Assembly: GCA_963706905.1 (NCBI GenBank)
Contig: CAVPNY010000020.1
Location: 1 to 64,000, forward strand
Source of the DNA: CAVPNY01 sp963706905
GTDB taxonomy: Bacteria; Chloroflexota; Anaerolineae; Anaerolineales; UBA4823
Reading direction: 5' to 3'
DNA: 64,000 bases
Numbering within the stretch: the first letter of the stretch is position 1; each line of letters opens with the position of its first letter. The notes under the pieces were generated by a model, which ran no database searches, was not told where the DNA came from, and saw only the letters and a program-made list of their open reading frames with translations. Positions 36,530 to 46,514 of the stretch are shown in pieces. The position numbers and the translations under genes were made by a program.

Positions 36530-36915
36530 GAGATCTCCTTATTAAGTTCAGGCTATTTTAACGCCAGGGCGCTAAGGCGCAAAGATTCTTCGGAAGTATA
36601 CATATCGAGCATATCCGTGATCAATTGATTGGGTGAGTAATTTGAGCCAGGTCACCTCCCCGAAACTGTGGCTTAATTGTAGTGTATCAATCTGAATTTT
36701 ATAGGATTTTAAGGGGGATGTCAACAGGCGAAAGGTCCAAAAAGTGCTAACCACTCTGTGGACCTGGGTTTGGGATCACAAAAGCCCCTTCGTATCAAGA
36801 AATACGAAGAGGTTTATTCATTCATCAAGAATCAACCGCGAAATAATTAGATAATTTGGGTAGTTATGGTACAATTGTTCTAAGTATGGTAAATTCGGGA
36901 TCAGGAGGCATAACG
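36530..36915 (+). promoter_or_regulatory. Intergenic region with extended -10 promoter for the BNR protein
   Basis: Of the 386 bases, the last part is AT-rich and holds TGGTACAAT (36867-36875), an extended -10 box, about 40 bases before the ATG at 36916. No clear -35 is visible. The part near 36530-36720 should carry the leader of the minus-strand amylase. No gene was seen. Confidence 0.4.
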
Positions 36916-38064
36916 ATGAGCAGCGGATCAAAAGTGAAGGTGCTGGTAGGCACTCGCAAGGGTGGTTTCATTTTTACCAGTGACAAAGATCGCAAGAAGT
37001 GGGCAGCCAGTGATATCCTGTTTAAAGGCTGGAACCTGATGCACATGAACATGGACCCACGCGACGGGCGGCTGCATGCCGCGGTCGATCATTTTGTGTT
37101 TGGCGCTACCACACAGCACTCGGACGACCTGGGGCAGACCTGGACGCAGGCGACCGCCGTGCCAGCCATCTCCAGACCATCGAAGTCAGGTCGCCCCTCA
37201 GGCACGGTCGAGGAGGCCTTTTCTGGGGGACCACCGCCAGACAAACAGGAAGAGGTGATCAAGGTGTGGAATATCACCCCCGGTCGCGCCGATGAGCCGG
37301 GTGTGCTCTATGCCGGCGTCCAACCAGCGACTCTGTTTAAGTCGACCGACCGGGGCGAGACCTGGGCGCTCAATGAGAGCCTGTACGATCACCCGCAGCG
37401 CGGTCAGTGGAACCCGGGGGCAGGTGGCTTGTGCCTGCATACCATCGTGCTCGACCCGAAAGATAAAAACCGAATGTACGTGGCGATCTCGGCCGCGGGT
37501 GTCTACCGCACCGACGACGGCGGTCAGACCTGGCTGCCGCGCAACAAGAACGTGCTGGCTGATTATTCCCCGGATAAGTACCCCGAATTCGGGCAGTGCG
37601 TCCACAAGCTGGATATGCACCCCTCCCGACCGGAGGTGCTCTACCAACAGAATCACTGCGGGGTTTACCGCAGCGATAACTGCGGCGATGATTGGATCGA
37701 CATCGGCGAGGGGCGGCTGCCCAGCCGCTTCGGTTTTCCCATGGCGGTGCACCCGCATGATCCCAACACGATCTATATCGCTCTGGAAGACAGCGACCAG
37801 TTTCGCATGAGCGTGGACGGGCAGATGGCGGTGTGGCGCAGCCGGGATGCTGGCGAGAACTGGGAGCACCTGACGAAGGGGTTGCCGCCAGCGCGCGTGG
37901 TGGTGCTGCGCGAAGCCATGGCAATGGATAACCTGGAGCAGCCTGGCATCTATGCTGGCACTGATACCGGGCAGCTCTTCTACAGCCGGGATGAGGGGGA
38001 TAACTGGGAATTGTTGGCGGATTTCCTGCCGCCGATCCAGTCGGTTGAGACGGCGGTTGTGTGA
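36916..38064 (+). CDS. BNR/sialidase-like beta-propeller protein
   Basis: 382 residues from ATG 36916 (AGGAGG box). Several Asp-box/BNR-type repeats (S-x-D-x-G-x-T-W) are present: HSDDLGQTWTQ, KSTDRGETWAL, RTDDGGQTWLP, RSRDAGENWEH and YSRDEGDNWEL. This predicts a multi-bladed propeller of the VPS10/YCF48-like type. No signal peptide is seen, and the catalytic residues of sialidases are not evident. Function unknown. Confidence 0.8.
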   Translation: MSSGSKVKVLVGTRKGGFIFTSDKDRKKWAASDILFKGWNLMHMNMDPRDGRLHAAVDHFVFGATTQHSDDLGQTWTQATAVPAISRPSKSGRPSGTVEEAFSGGPPPDKQEEVIKVWNITPGRADEPGVLYAGVQPATLFKSTDRGETWALNESLYDHPQRGQWNPGAGGLCLHTIVLDPKDKNRMYVAISAAGVYRTDDGGQTWLPRNKNVLADYSPDKYPEFGQCVHKLDMHPSRPEVLYQQNHCGVYRSDNCGDDWIDIGEGRLPSRFGFPMAVHPHDPNTIYIALEDSDQFRMSVDGQMAVWRSRDAGENWEHLTKGLPPARVVVLREAMAMDNLEQPGIYAGTDTGQLFYSRDEGDNWELLADFLPPIQSVETAVV

Positions 38065-38079
38065 GAGCAGAGCTAGGCA

Positions 38080-38120
38080 AAAAAGAACTCGGAGATTTTC
38101 GAAATCTCCGAGTTCTTTTT
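38080..38120. terminator. Bidirectional rho-independent terminator
   Basis: AAAGAACTCGGAGATTT (38082-38098) and its exact complement (38102-38118) enclose TCG, with an A run before and T run after. It lies between the convergent BNR and SDR genes and should work for both. Confidence 0.85.
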
Positions 38121-38127
38121 ATGTTAT

Positions 38128-38883
38128 CTATTGCGCCAGATACCCGCCATCCACAGGGTAATAAGCGCCGGTGACAAAGGATGCCTTGTCGGAGCTGAGC
38201 CACAGTACCAGCTCGGCTACTTCCTCCGGTTGGCCTAATCGACCGATAGGGTGCTTACCCACCAGCATGGCATTCAAGCCGGGATCGTTTTCCAGGGCGG
38301 CGATCATGGGGGTCTGGATGAAGGCCGGGCCGACCGCGTTGACACGGATACCCTGCTGGCCATATTCCAGCGCGGCAGTTTTGGTCAGCCCAACCACCCC
38401 GTGCTTGGCAGCCACATAAGCTGGGGCGCCGGCGAAAGCCGTCTCGCCCAGGATGGAGGCCATGTTCACGATGGCGCCGCCGCCGTTCTGCAGCATGGCG
38501 GGGATCTCGTAACGCATACAGTAAAACACGCCGGACAGGTTGACCCCAAGAACCTTATCCCAGCCTGCCGCGCTATAGGCGCCGGTCGGATTGGACTCGC
38601 CGCTGATGCCGGCGTTGTTGCAGGCAATATTCAGCCAGCCGTAGTTGTGCAGGGTGAAATCGACCAGCGCCTGGCAGGCGGACGCATCAGAGACATCCGC
38701 GTGGAAGTAGGCCGCCTCGCCGCCAGTCTGGCGGATCAGGTTTACCGTCTCCTGCCCGCCGCGGTCGTCCACATCCGAGACGACCACCCGCGCCCCCTCA
38801 CGGGCATAGCCCAGGGCCACCGCGCGGCCGATGCCGGAGCCGGCTCCCGTTACCAAAGCAACTTTACCAGTTAAGGTGTTCAT
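38128..38883 (-). CDS. Short-chain dehydrogenase/reductase (SDR)
   Basis: 251 residues, the usual classical SDR length. ALVTGAGSGIGRAVALGYA is the NAD(P)-binding motif, with ACNNAGIS following. The catalytic Ser is in MASILGETAF and the Tyr/Lys pair in APAYVAAKHGVVGL. The C-terminal VDGGYLAQ is typical. An Asp at VVSDVDDRGG favours NAD over NADP. Substrate unknown. AAGGAG precedes the ATG. Confidence 0.9.
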   Translation of the reverse strand: MNTLTGKVALVTGAGSGIGRAVALGYAREGARVVVSDVDDRGGQETVNLIRQTGGEAAYFHADVSDASACQALVDFTLHNYGWLNIACNNAGISGESNPTGAYSAAGWDKVLGVNLSGVFYCMRYEIPAMLQNGGGAIVNMASILGETAFAGAPAYVAAKHGVVGLTKTAALEYGQQGIRVNAVGPAFIQTPMIAALENDPGLNAMLVGKHPIGRLGQPEEVAELVLWLSSDKASFVTGAYYPVDGGYLAQ

Positions 38884-38982
38884 TTTTTCTCCTTATTGTG
38901 AAAAACAGAGCAATCTATATACTACATTTTACATCTTATTTATATGAATTGTATTGGAGGAAGATTAACATCAGGTGATGAT

Positions 38983-39022
38983 AAAAGAGCTCGGAATTTC
39001 CCATTGAATTCCGAGTTCTTTT
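38983..39022. terminator. Hairpin with T run
   Basis: AAAAGAGCTCGGAATT (38983-38998) pairs with AATTCCGAGTTCTTTT (39007-39022), one wobble, followed by T residues. It lies in the 239-base gap between the SDR promoter and the nucleotidase gene end, beside two further hairpins. Confidence 0.5.
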
Positions 39023-39034
39023 TGATTAAGAGAA

Positions 39035-39057
39035 ACCTCGGAGGTGAGCTCCGAGGT
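39035..39057. repeat. Small hairpin of the CCTCGGAGG type
   Basis: ACCTCGGAG (39035-39043) and CTCCGAGGT (39049-39057). The core is the same as in the hairpins at 32281 and 38082, so a recurring intergenic hairpin type is present here. Confidence 0.45.
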
Positions 39058-39076
39058 CTGGATTTTGAAGGTTATG

Positions 39077-39115
39077 TTCAGGTGCAAGGCACTTCAAAAG
39101 TGCCTTGCACCTGAA
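39077..39115. terminator. 18-bp hairpin after the nucleotidase gene
   Basis: TTCAGGTGCAAGGCACTT (39077-39094) and its exact complement (39098-39115) enclose CAA. It follows the minus-strand gene ending at 39123. The start CAGGTGCAA.GCA is shared with the hairpin at 48068. Confidence 0.6.
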
Positions 39116-39122
39116 TTCTAGT

Positions 39123-42100
39123 TTACGGGCCGACGATACGACCTTCGACCACGGGGGCAACCGGTGAGTTGGCGGCCACGTAGTCGATGGCGACCTGCAG
39201 CAGGTCATCGCCAGGCTGCAGGACATTGGTGCCCTGGGCGAAGACCGTGTAGCCATCCCCGCCGCCATACATGAAGTCATTGGTGACGAAGCGTACCGTG
39301 TCCGCTGGGCCGATGGCGACATCCGTCCCAGTGGCGGTCTTCCACATGCCGGTGACGACCGGGGTCGTGCCGGTGCAGGCGAAGGTGACCCTGAGGCCCG
39401 AGACCTGCGGGAAGCGGCCGGTGCCTCCGGCGAAGTTCGGATCACAGGCGGGAGCAAAGCCGTTCAGGAAGGCCTGCTGGAGCTGGGCGCCGGTGAGGGT
39501 CAGGATCACGGTGCGGTTGCCGAAGGGCAGCACCGAGAACATCTCACCCCAGGTGATCTCGCCAACTGCTTCGCCCGCGCTGGGCGGAGCCATGTTCAAA
39601 TCGGCGCGTAAGCCGCCGGAGTTGGTGTAAGCCGCGTCCACGCCCGGGTACTTCAGGCGCATGGCGTCTGCCACCATGTTGCCCATGGCCGACTCAAAGA
39701 GGCGGGTGGGGGCGCGCTTGATATCGATCGACTGGGTGCCGATCACCTGGTTGCGCAGGATGGCAGTCTGGGCGTTGGCGTCGTCGACGATGGCCTTCAC
39801 GTCAGCTCGCTGGGCTACGCCCAGGTTCTTGGCGATGCGCGTGGCCGCTCCGACCCACTCGACATCGCCTCCCTGGACGACCATCTGGGCGACGGAGTAG
39901 CTGGCGCCAGCGTTGTATGCCCTCAGCTACCATGATCTTGCCCACCATCATGTTCGAGACACGGTGGGTGTGACCCGCCAAAACCAGATCAACCGTGGTG
40001 TTCTGAATGGCATTCACGATTTCGATGATCGGGCCATCCCAGGCGATCGCTGCGATTGTTAGCCACGGCATTGCGGCCATTGGAGCTGCCCTGGTGGATC
40101 AGAACGATCTGCACTCGGATGCCCTGCTGGCGCAGTTTCTCGGACTCAACCTTGATCGTCTCAGCTTCGTCCAGGAACTGAAGGCCGGCAGTGGCGCCAG
40201 CGCTGACCAGCTGCGGTGTGTTCTTCAGCTCGATGCCGATCACGCCGACCTGCAGATTGCCGAACTGGAAGACCTCCGTGCCCTGTACCCAGTCCGGGTT
40301 CAAGCCGGTCACCTCATCCACAATGTTGGCGCCCAGGAAGGGGAAGTTCGCCCGATCCTGATGCCGCAGCAGGCGCTCAACGCCGTAGTCAAACTCGTGA
40401 TTGCCATAGGAAGTGGCTTGCAGCCCCCAGGCGTTCTCAACGTCGATGGCGGGCATGTCCTCCAGCAAGCCGGAGTTGGCCGGTGAAGCGCCGACATTGT
40501 CACCGGAGGCGAACAGGAAGGAGTCGCTCGGGAACTGGGCAGCTTCCTCATCGAACATGGTGGCCAGTTGGGCCGCGCCGCCGACGGAAATATTACGCCC
40601 ATCCATCGAGTAGGTCGTCTGATCGAGCTGGCCGTGGAAGTCGGTCAGGCCGACCACCGGCACCAGGGTGCGCGATTGTCCTCCCTTAAGCAAGTCCAGG
40701 CGCACGATGCCTTGAGCGTGCTGTGGTATGGGAACGCCTAACAGGTAGGCGATAGTCGGGGCCAGGTCAATCGAGCGCAGATTGGCGGCGACTGTATTGG
40801 GACGAACCTGCCCGCCGCCAGCCAGGAATGCCGCTCGCATGTTGATGTTGTTTGCCAGATCCTGGACATCCGGAACGTAGCCGTGCTGGCCGAAGAAAGC
40901 CGAGCGAGCAACCAGGGTGCCGGGCGTAGCAGCATCATATTGGTAAGGTGGGAAAGAGAAGACGACCAGGTCGCCGGTGCGAGTGGGATGGGCCATGTCA
41001 GCCGTGCTGGCGGCGCCGTTGGGGATGTAACGCGCTTCGGCCTTGGTGTAAGCCCGGTCGGTCATCATCCAGCCTTCAGGCTGGCCGTCGCCGGTCCAGT
41101 CGTTGGGATCGGTCAGCGCCAGGAAGGCAGCCTTGATCATGGCAACGGTAGAGGCTTCATCGCCAGCCGCGACCTGCTGCAGACCACCGCCGGCTGGGTC
41201 ACGCCCGGCCAGGTTTAGATAGATCTGCACCGTGCCGCCAGCCCAGCAGGCTTTGGCCTTACCGATCGTCTCACCGGTTGGCGGACGGCAGTTGGAAGTC
41301 TGCGGCTTGGAAAGCAGCCCCAGGTCGACCAGCACCTTGCTGGCGTCGATCGCCAGGAACTGTGGCGCGAAGCCGTGATCGGAGGCCACGAAAGTGGAGA
41401 TGTTGTTAGGCATGCGTGACTGGATCAATGCCAGGGTGGCATCCGCGCCGGAGTAAGCGCGCTGCATGAAGCCGGTGCGCTGGGAGACGCGCCCATCGGG
41501 GGTGCCGTTGACCTGAACATCGTCATAGGCCGGGTTTGGATCCCCATTGGGCAGGGTTGGGCTGATCAGGCCGAGGAACTGGTGCGAGAACTCATCGGTG
41601 GTTGGATAGCCAGCCATGACTAGGTCTGGCTTGTACTTATCCAGGATGTATTTGATCATTGGGTGATGGCCGGTTTCCCAGTACAGACCCTGTTCGACAT
41701 AAGTCTCCTCGCTGACGATGCCGGCTTCCAGGATGGCGAAGTCAGCCGCAGTGGAGGTGGGAAACTTCTGAGCGAGGTACTCGGCGAAATCACCAGTAAA
41801 TTTCTTTTCACCGGGCCAGGTCGGCCAGGAGGCATTCGCGCGGCTGACGGAGGTGTGGAACAGGCGCACCTGAGACAGGTCGCCAGTCAGCTCTTCAACT
41901 TTCACGAGGAAACCAGCGGTTAATCCAGCTAAGGTGCCGTCAACGATCTTGACTTTTACATCCCCCCACTGGCCTCGGCCCAGGGTCGCAACTTTATTAG
42001 CACCGTTTTTGTCTGCCGAGAAGAGCACCTTATTGTAGTTAATCTTGCCATCGTTCTTCGAGTCGAAAATGTAGGCATTTAACCCGTATTTATCGGTGCC

Positions 42101-42832
42101 GAAGTCGAGCACGCGCAGGCGCATCTCCTGTGCAGGGCTGTAGGAATTCGGGACATTGGTCCAGCCAGAGGCAGGAGCTGGAGCAGCGCCAGGGAAGGCA
42201 GCCTGCCCGGCAAAGCCCGCCGGGTGGTCGAACTGCAGGCCGAAAGAGGCCACGAAGTTGGCGTTATCGGCGGGGCTGATGTAGTTGGTGGCCACACCGC
42301 GCCCGGAAAGGAATGTAATGTAATCAACCGTCGGGCCGTTAATCGTGCCCACGCGGCCACCCGCCCATTCGATCTGGGCGACTTTCTTGCCGCCGCGCTC
42401 GGCAGCCTGGGCCAGAGTTTCAGCCTGCAGCACGCCGGCGTCGAAAGCGGCAGTGCGGTTGCCGAAAGGCGCGCCGTTGATGTGGAAGGTATTATTGGTC
42501 GAGCCGTGCACGCCAGGCCAGGCGCCGGTTGCCAGGCTGTACCAGCCTGCGCCGGTGTTGGGCGGAGCCTGGGTGAGCAGACCGCCGTCAGCAGCCTGGG
42601 CGCCGTTTTTGAGAAATTTCGCCATGACGGGCATCTTGCCTTTTGCAGAGAATTGCGCTACCAGGTCCTGGCGCAATCCATCTGCGGCAAAAAAGATCAC
42701 TTTTTCACCTTTTGAATGCCCTTCGCCGTTGGGCCCAGGGGGGGCAGCCAGTGCAGCCGCGGGTAGCAATGAAAATGAAATCGCCAAAGCGAATACTACA
42801 GAAAACACCTTTTGCAGCAAGGGTTTCTTCAT
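39123..42832 (-). pseudogene. Secreted phosphodiesterase/5'-nucleotidase fusion, two frameshifts
   Basis: About 1235 residues after correction. Signal peptide (to LAAPPG), then an alkaline-phosphatase-superfamily phosphodiesterase (EKVIFFAADGLRQDL with the nucleophile region NTGAGWYSLATGAW, metal sites MAGYPTTDEFSHQ and VASDHGFAPQ). It is followed by a metallophosphatase (VVGLTDFHGQL, ASGDNVGAS, SYGNHEFDYG, VLAGHTHRVS) and a 5'-nucleotidase C-terminal domain (TNSGGLRADLN, DFMYGGGDGYTVF). Breaks lie near 40057 and 39919. The fusion could split a nucleotide or dinucleotide and then remove the phosphate in sequence. AAGGAG precedes the ATG at 42832. Confidence 0.75.
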
Positions 42833-43300
42833 TCTAATAAATCTCCTTTTTGGTTTTGGGTATCTGATTCAATTGGTTGGATTTAATGAACGAGACGAAC
42901 CGGACGATCAGCTCAGTCATAGGCGAACGCGACTAAGCGCGCAAATATGGCCACCTACTAGCCATGTGCTTTGTAAATTGGAATGCAGTCCTGCTGGATG
43001 TTTGCACCTCCTATCCCTCCCAAATACTAAAAGTAACTCTCAATATCTGTTAATCCCCTAATTTTGGTCTACTATATCATAATTTATATCACGAAAATGG
43101 GACTTGTCAATGGTACTCGAGGGGGGTACTCGAGGGGGGATTTCAAGAGGTGTTACTACGTGCTGTGGAAAATGCAAGTCTCGCGATGACCATCGTGAGG
43201 TGAAGCAGGGCGACAGGGACCTCGAAAGTTGAACGTACAGGTTGGCAGGTGAATAAAATTCACCCGCCAACCTGTAATGTCGGAAGCATGCGTCCGGTCG
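42833..43300. other. Intergenic region between nucleotidase and hydrolase genes
   Basis: 468 bases without a visible gene. It holds a perfect 13-bp tandem repeat GGTACTCGAGGGG (43112-43137) and, near the hydrolase gene end, an 18-bp hairpin ACAGGTTGGCAGGTGAAT (43237-43254) with its near-exact complement (43258-43275), probably the terminator of that gene. Confidence 0.5.
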
Positions 43301-44230
43301 CTATTTCGCCAGGACCGCTTCGATCCAATTCAGGATATCACACTCCACTTCCCCGCAGTTTGTCTCGTTCAGGATCTCGTGGCGCGCTTGCGGATAAAAC
43401 TTAACCGTGATATCCCGTATGTCGTGCCCGCGGTAGCGATCCACCAGCTGGATCACCGAAGCAGTGTTTGCGCCAGCCGGGTCCTGATCGCCAGAAATCA
43501 CCAGCAAAGGTAGGTTCTTGGGAATGCGCGCTTCGTTTTCTGGATCCCAGATCCTGGATGCGCCGCTGAACATATCGATCACCAGCCGGTTGCTGAACGG
43601 AAAGCCGCACCAGGGATCGTCGACATACTTTTTAACCTGGTCTTCATCCCGGGAAAGCCACTCTAGGCCGGTCTTGCCAGGCTCGAAAGGCTGGTTGAAT
43701 GTAGCAAACATACCCGTGAAGATCGGTGACGGCGCATCGTCACCCTGTGCCTGGCAGAGTTGCTCGCCCATGGCAACGATAGCAGCCGGGTCGCCACCCA
43801 GTGAGCCGAAGGTGCCTGAAAGGATGGCCCCTTTCAGCTCGCTGCCCCAGTCCTGAATGTACTGTTGTGCGATCAGCGAGCCCATGCTATGCCCGAAAAA
43901 GAATACCGGCAGCCCAGGATTGTCTGCTTTGATAATCTCATTGAGCTGCCGCATATCCCTCAACATACCGTTCCAGCCGTCTGGTCCAGCGATGCCCGCC
44001 TGATCCAGTGTGCCAGCGGTCTTTCCGTGACCGCGATGGTCATTGGCATAAGCCACATAACCCGCCTCTACCAGACAGTGCCCGAAGCGCGCGTAGCGCA
44101 AGGCGTGCTCAGCCGCGCCATGGGCGATCTGCAGGGCAGCTTTGGGTTTTACCCCGCTTTCAGGCGCCCATTTATAAACGAACACCTGAGGTCCATCCGG
44201 AGATTTGAAAGTGAAGGTTGTACTCTGCAT
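43301..44230 (-). CDS. Alpha/beta hydrolase, monoacylglycerol-lipase-like
   Basis: 309 residues from ATG 44230 (AAAGGAG box). Serine aminopeptidase S33/lysophospholipase type: HGAAEHALRYARF oxyanion region, YANDHRGHGKT, nucleophile elbow FGHSMGSLIAQ, LVISGDQDPAG with the acid, and ARHEILNE with the catalytic His. It probably hydrolyses monoglycerides or similar esters in the cytoplasm. It lies 29 bases after the membrane-protein gene, so an operon is likely. Confidence 0.88.
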   Translation of the reverse strand: MQSTTFTFKSPDGPQVFVYKWAPESGVKPKAALQIAHGAAEHALRYARFGHCLVEAGYVAYANDHRGHGKTAGTLDQAGIAGPDGWNGMLRDMRQLNEIIKADNPGLPVFFFGHSMGSLIAQQYIQDWGSELKGAILSGTFGSLGGDPAAIVAMGEQLCQAQGDDAPSPIFTGMFATFNQPFEPGKTGLEWLSRDEDQVKKYVDDPWCGFPFSNRLVIDMFSGASRIWDPENEARIPKNLPLLVISGDQDPAGANTASVIQLVDRYRGHDIRDITVKFYPQARHEILNETNCGEVECDILNWIEAVLAK

Positions 44231-44259
44231 GGTATTTCTCCTTTCCAACAAGGTCATCA

Positions 44260-44745
44260 TCAAGGCTGGTCAGTTTGGGAGATGATGGGCTGCTCGGCTG
44301 GCTCCTTGATCAAGCTGGCAGCGATCATCCCACCGATTGCTCCGAAGAGTGGGTAGAGGATCGCATCCGCAATTAAAAATCCGAAAGCAGAGGCAGCTAT
44401 TTCCCAAAAACCAGTTCCTCTGAAAGGATTGTCGCCTCCTAACTGCAGGCCGCGCCAGATATTATCAAACAACCGAACCGAAATCGGACTGGTAATCGCA
44501 TAAACCACCACCCCTACCAGGGCGCCAAAAAGACCGGCAAGCGCGCCTAACCCCGCGCCATGCCCGACGGTGGCGACTGGCCCACCGCGCTGAAAACGTT
44601 TATACAACAAAACCGCCAGAGCGCCGCCCAGCCAGGCAAATACGCACAGGATACAGTTGATCAGGTTGAGCAGGGGCAGGTTGCCTAGGACGCCTATCAC
44701 GGCGCCGGCAATCAGGACAGACAATAAGAATGATCGAGTATTCAT
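44260..44745 (-). CDS. Small Gly/Ala-rich membrane protein, unknown
   Basis: 161 residues from ATG 44745 (GGAGG upstream). Four hydrophobic segments are seen, with glycine-zipper-like stretches (GAGLGALAGLFGALVG and LFGAIGGMIAASLI). It resembles DUF-type four-helix membrane proteins of Chloroflexi, with no known function. It precedes the lipase-like gene. Confidence 0.65.
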   Translation of the reverse strand: MNTRSFLLSVLIAGAVIGVLGNLPLLNLINCILCVFAWLGGALAVLLYKRFQRGGPVATVGHGAGLGALAGLFGALVGVVVYAITSPISVRLFDNIWRGLQLGGDNPFRGTGFWEIAASAFGFLIADAILYPLFGAIGGMIAASLIKEPAEQPIISQTDQP

Positions 44746-45058
44746 GGGGACCTCCAATGAAAGATGAGAGGAAACTTATTGGTAAAGTTATAGCACTGAT
44801 TTAAAAGAAATACAACCAAGACCGAGTAGGGGAAAATCCCTGAGCGGTAGCCCTTTTGCTCCTGGACCAGTCAGGTAGACAACAATTCCTGTAAACTGGT
44901 AAAATTGTATCGCCGCAAACGAATCTACAAATACCCAGAGATAAAGCTGAGCTGCGCGACAATGTCGCATTGTGTGACGGCCTGAATCAACTCCGTGAAC
45001 CAGGATCGCCCGGACTTACATGGCATGGAATCCTCAATAACGCAAACCTCCAGTCCGA
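44746..45058. other. Divergent intergenic region
   Basis: 313 bases between the membrane-protein gene and the sulfatase maturase. The minus strand from about 45050 to 44925 reads as a short plausible peptide (EVCVIEDSMPCKSG, then IQAVTQCDIVAQ), but no start or family was recognised. No strong promoter was seen. Confidence 0.3.
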
Positions 45059-46489
45059 TTGCACCGCCACGACCTGCTAACGCGCCGCCAGCATTTCCAC
45101 CTGCTGGCAAAGCCGACCGGCGCAGCCTGCAATTTGGACTGCGCCTATTGCTTTTTCCTGGATAAAGAGGTGCTTTATCCCGGTAGCAAGTTCCGCATGA
45201 GCGACACGGCACTGGAGCAGTATATCCGCCAGCTGATCGAATCTCACCAGGTGGACGAGGTTAACATCGCCTGGCAGGGGGGCGAGCCAACTTTGATGGG
45301 GCTGGAATTTTATCAACGCGCCATGGCACTGGCGGAGAAATACCGCCGTCCCGGCATGCGTTTTTTACATACTATGCAAACCAATGGCACCTTGCTGGAC
45401 GACGAGTGGGCGGCTTTTTTCAAGGAGCATGACTTTCTAATCGGAATCAGCCTTGACGGGCCGCCTCAGCTGCACGATATTTACCGTCTGGACAAGGGCG
45501 GCCGGCCGACCTTTGACAAGGTGATGCGCGGGCTGCGGCTGCTGCAAAAGCATGGCGTCGAGTACAACGTGCTGACCACGGTCAACCGCGCCAACGCTGA
45601 CTATCCGCTGGATGTTTACCGTTTCCTGCGCGACGAGGTTGGTACAACCTGGATGCAGTTTATCCCTGTTGTAGAACGGATCAACCCCGATGGGCTGACG
45701 CTCTACCAGGAGGGGACATCGGTTTCCGAACGCTCGGTGATGGCAGACCAGTTTGGACGCTTCCTGTGCGCCATCTTCGACGAGTGGGTGCGGCATGACG
45801 TGGGTAGCATCTTCGTTCAGACCTTCGAGGCAACGCTGCGTAACTGGCTGGGCATGCCGACCTCTGGCATGTGTGTCTTTAATGAAACCTGCGGTACAGG
45901 GCTGGCGATTGAGCACAACGGCGATCTCTATTCATGCGATCACTTTGTAGAGCCGAAATACCTGCTGGGCAATATTGAAGACAAACACATGATCGAGCTG
46001 GTCGCCTCGGACCAGCAGCTTAAATTTGGACAGGATAAGCGGGACAGCCTGCCGCGTTACTGCCAGGAGTGCGATGTGCGCTTCGCCTGCCATGGCGAGT
46101 GCCCCAAAAACCGCTTTATCTTGACGCCGGACGGGGAGGAAGGTCTGAACTACCTGTGTGCCGGATTCAAAGCTTTTTTCCACCATGTGGAGTACCCAAT
46201 GAAGATCATGGCTGGTCTAATCCGGCGTGGTCACGAAGCAAAGGAGGTGATGGATGTTCTGGAGCGCGCCTTTGCAGGCGTGCATCGCAACGATCCCTGT
46301 CCCTGCGGCAGCAGCCGCAAGTTCAAGCAGTGTCATGGGCGGGTATACACCAGTCCGGACAATAAGGCATTACCTGAGCCGCAATCGCGATCAACGATAA
46401 CGGTGAGATTGAGCGGTTGGATCATGGAAGGGGTAGCCAATGCTGCTCATTCAGCACTGGCAAGTCCACCATTCGACCAGTTTTTCTAA
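45059..46489 (+). CDS. Anaerobic sulfatase-maturating enzyme (radical SAM/SPASM) with SEC-C tail
   Basis: 476 residues. HLLAKPTGAACNLDCAYCFF holds the CxxxCxxC cluster motif (Cys24, 28, 31) in the context typical of anSMEs. A SPASM region follows with cysteines in SGMCVFNETCG, YSCDHF, YCQECDVRFACHGECPKNRF and YLCAGF. It converts a sulfatase Cys or Ser to formylglycine without oxygen. An added C-terminal SEC-C zinc motif (NDPCPCGSSRKFKQCHG) is unusual. TTG at 45059 is the only start in this frame after a stop at 45038, and no clear box precedes it. Its target is the next gene. Confidence 0.9.
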   Translation: MHRHDLLTRRQHFHLLAKPTGAACNLDCAYCFFLDKEVLYPGSKFRMSDTALEQYIRQLIESHQVDEVNIAWQGGEPTLMGLEFYQRAMALAEKYRRPGMRFLHTMQTNGTLLDDEWAAFFKEHDFLIGISLDGPPQLHDIYRLDKGGRPTFDKVMRGLRLLQKHGVEYNVLTTVNRANADYPLDVYRFLRDEVGTTWMQFIPVVERINPDGLTLYQEGTSVSERSVMADQFGRFLCAIFDEWVRHDVGSIFVQTFEATLRNWLGMPTSGMCVFNETCGTGLAIEHNGDLYSCDHFVEPKYLLGNIEDKHMIELVASDQQLKFGQDKRDSLPRYCQECDVRFACHGECPKNRFILTPDGEEGLNYLCAGFKAFFHHVEYPMKIMAGLIRRGHEAKEVMDVLERAFAGVHRNDPCPCGSSRKFKQCHGRVYTSPDNKALPEPQSRSTITVRLSGWIMEGVANAAHSALASPPFDQFF

Positions 46490-46514
46490 TCAAAACAACT
46501 AAGGAGTGTGAACC

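Noticed and set aside
43112..43137. Tandem GGTACTCGAGGGG as a regulatory element
   Set aside because: Only two units, far from a start codon and without known counterpart; noted in the intergenic entry only.
44925..45212. Minus-strand gene upstream of the sulfatase maturase
   Set aside because: It overlaps the maturase start and only its last third looks coding; no family was recognised.
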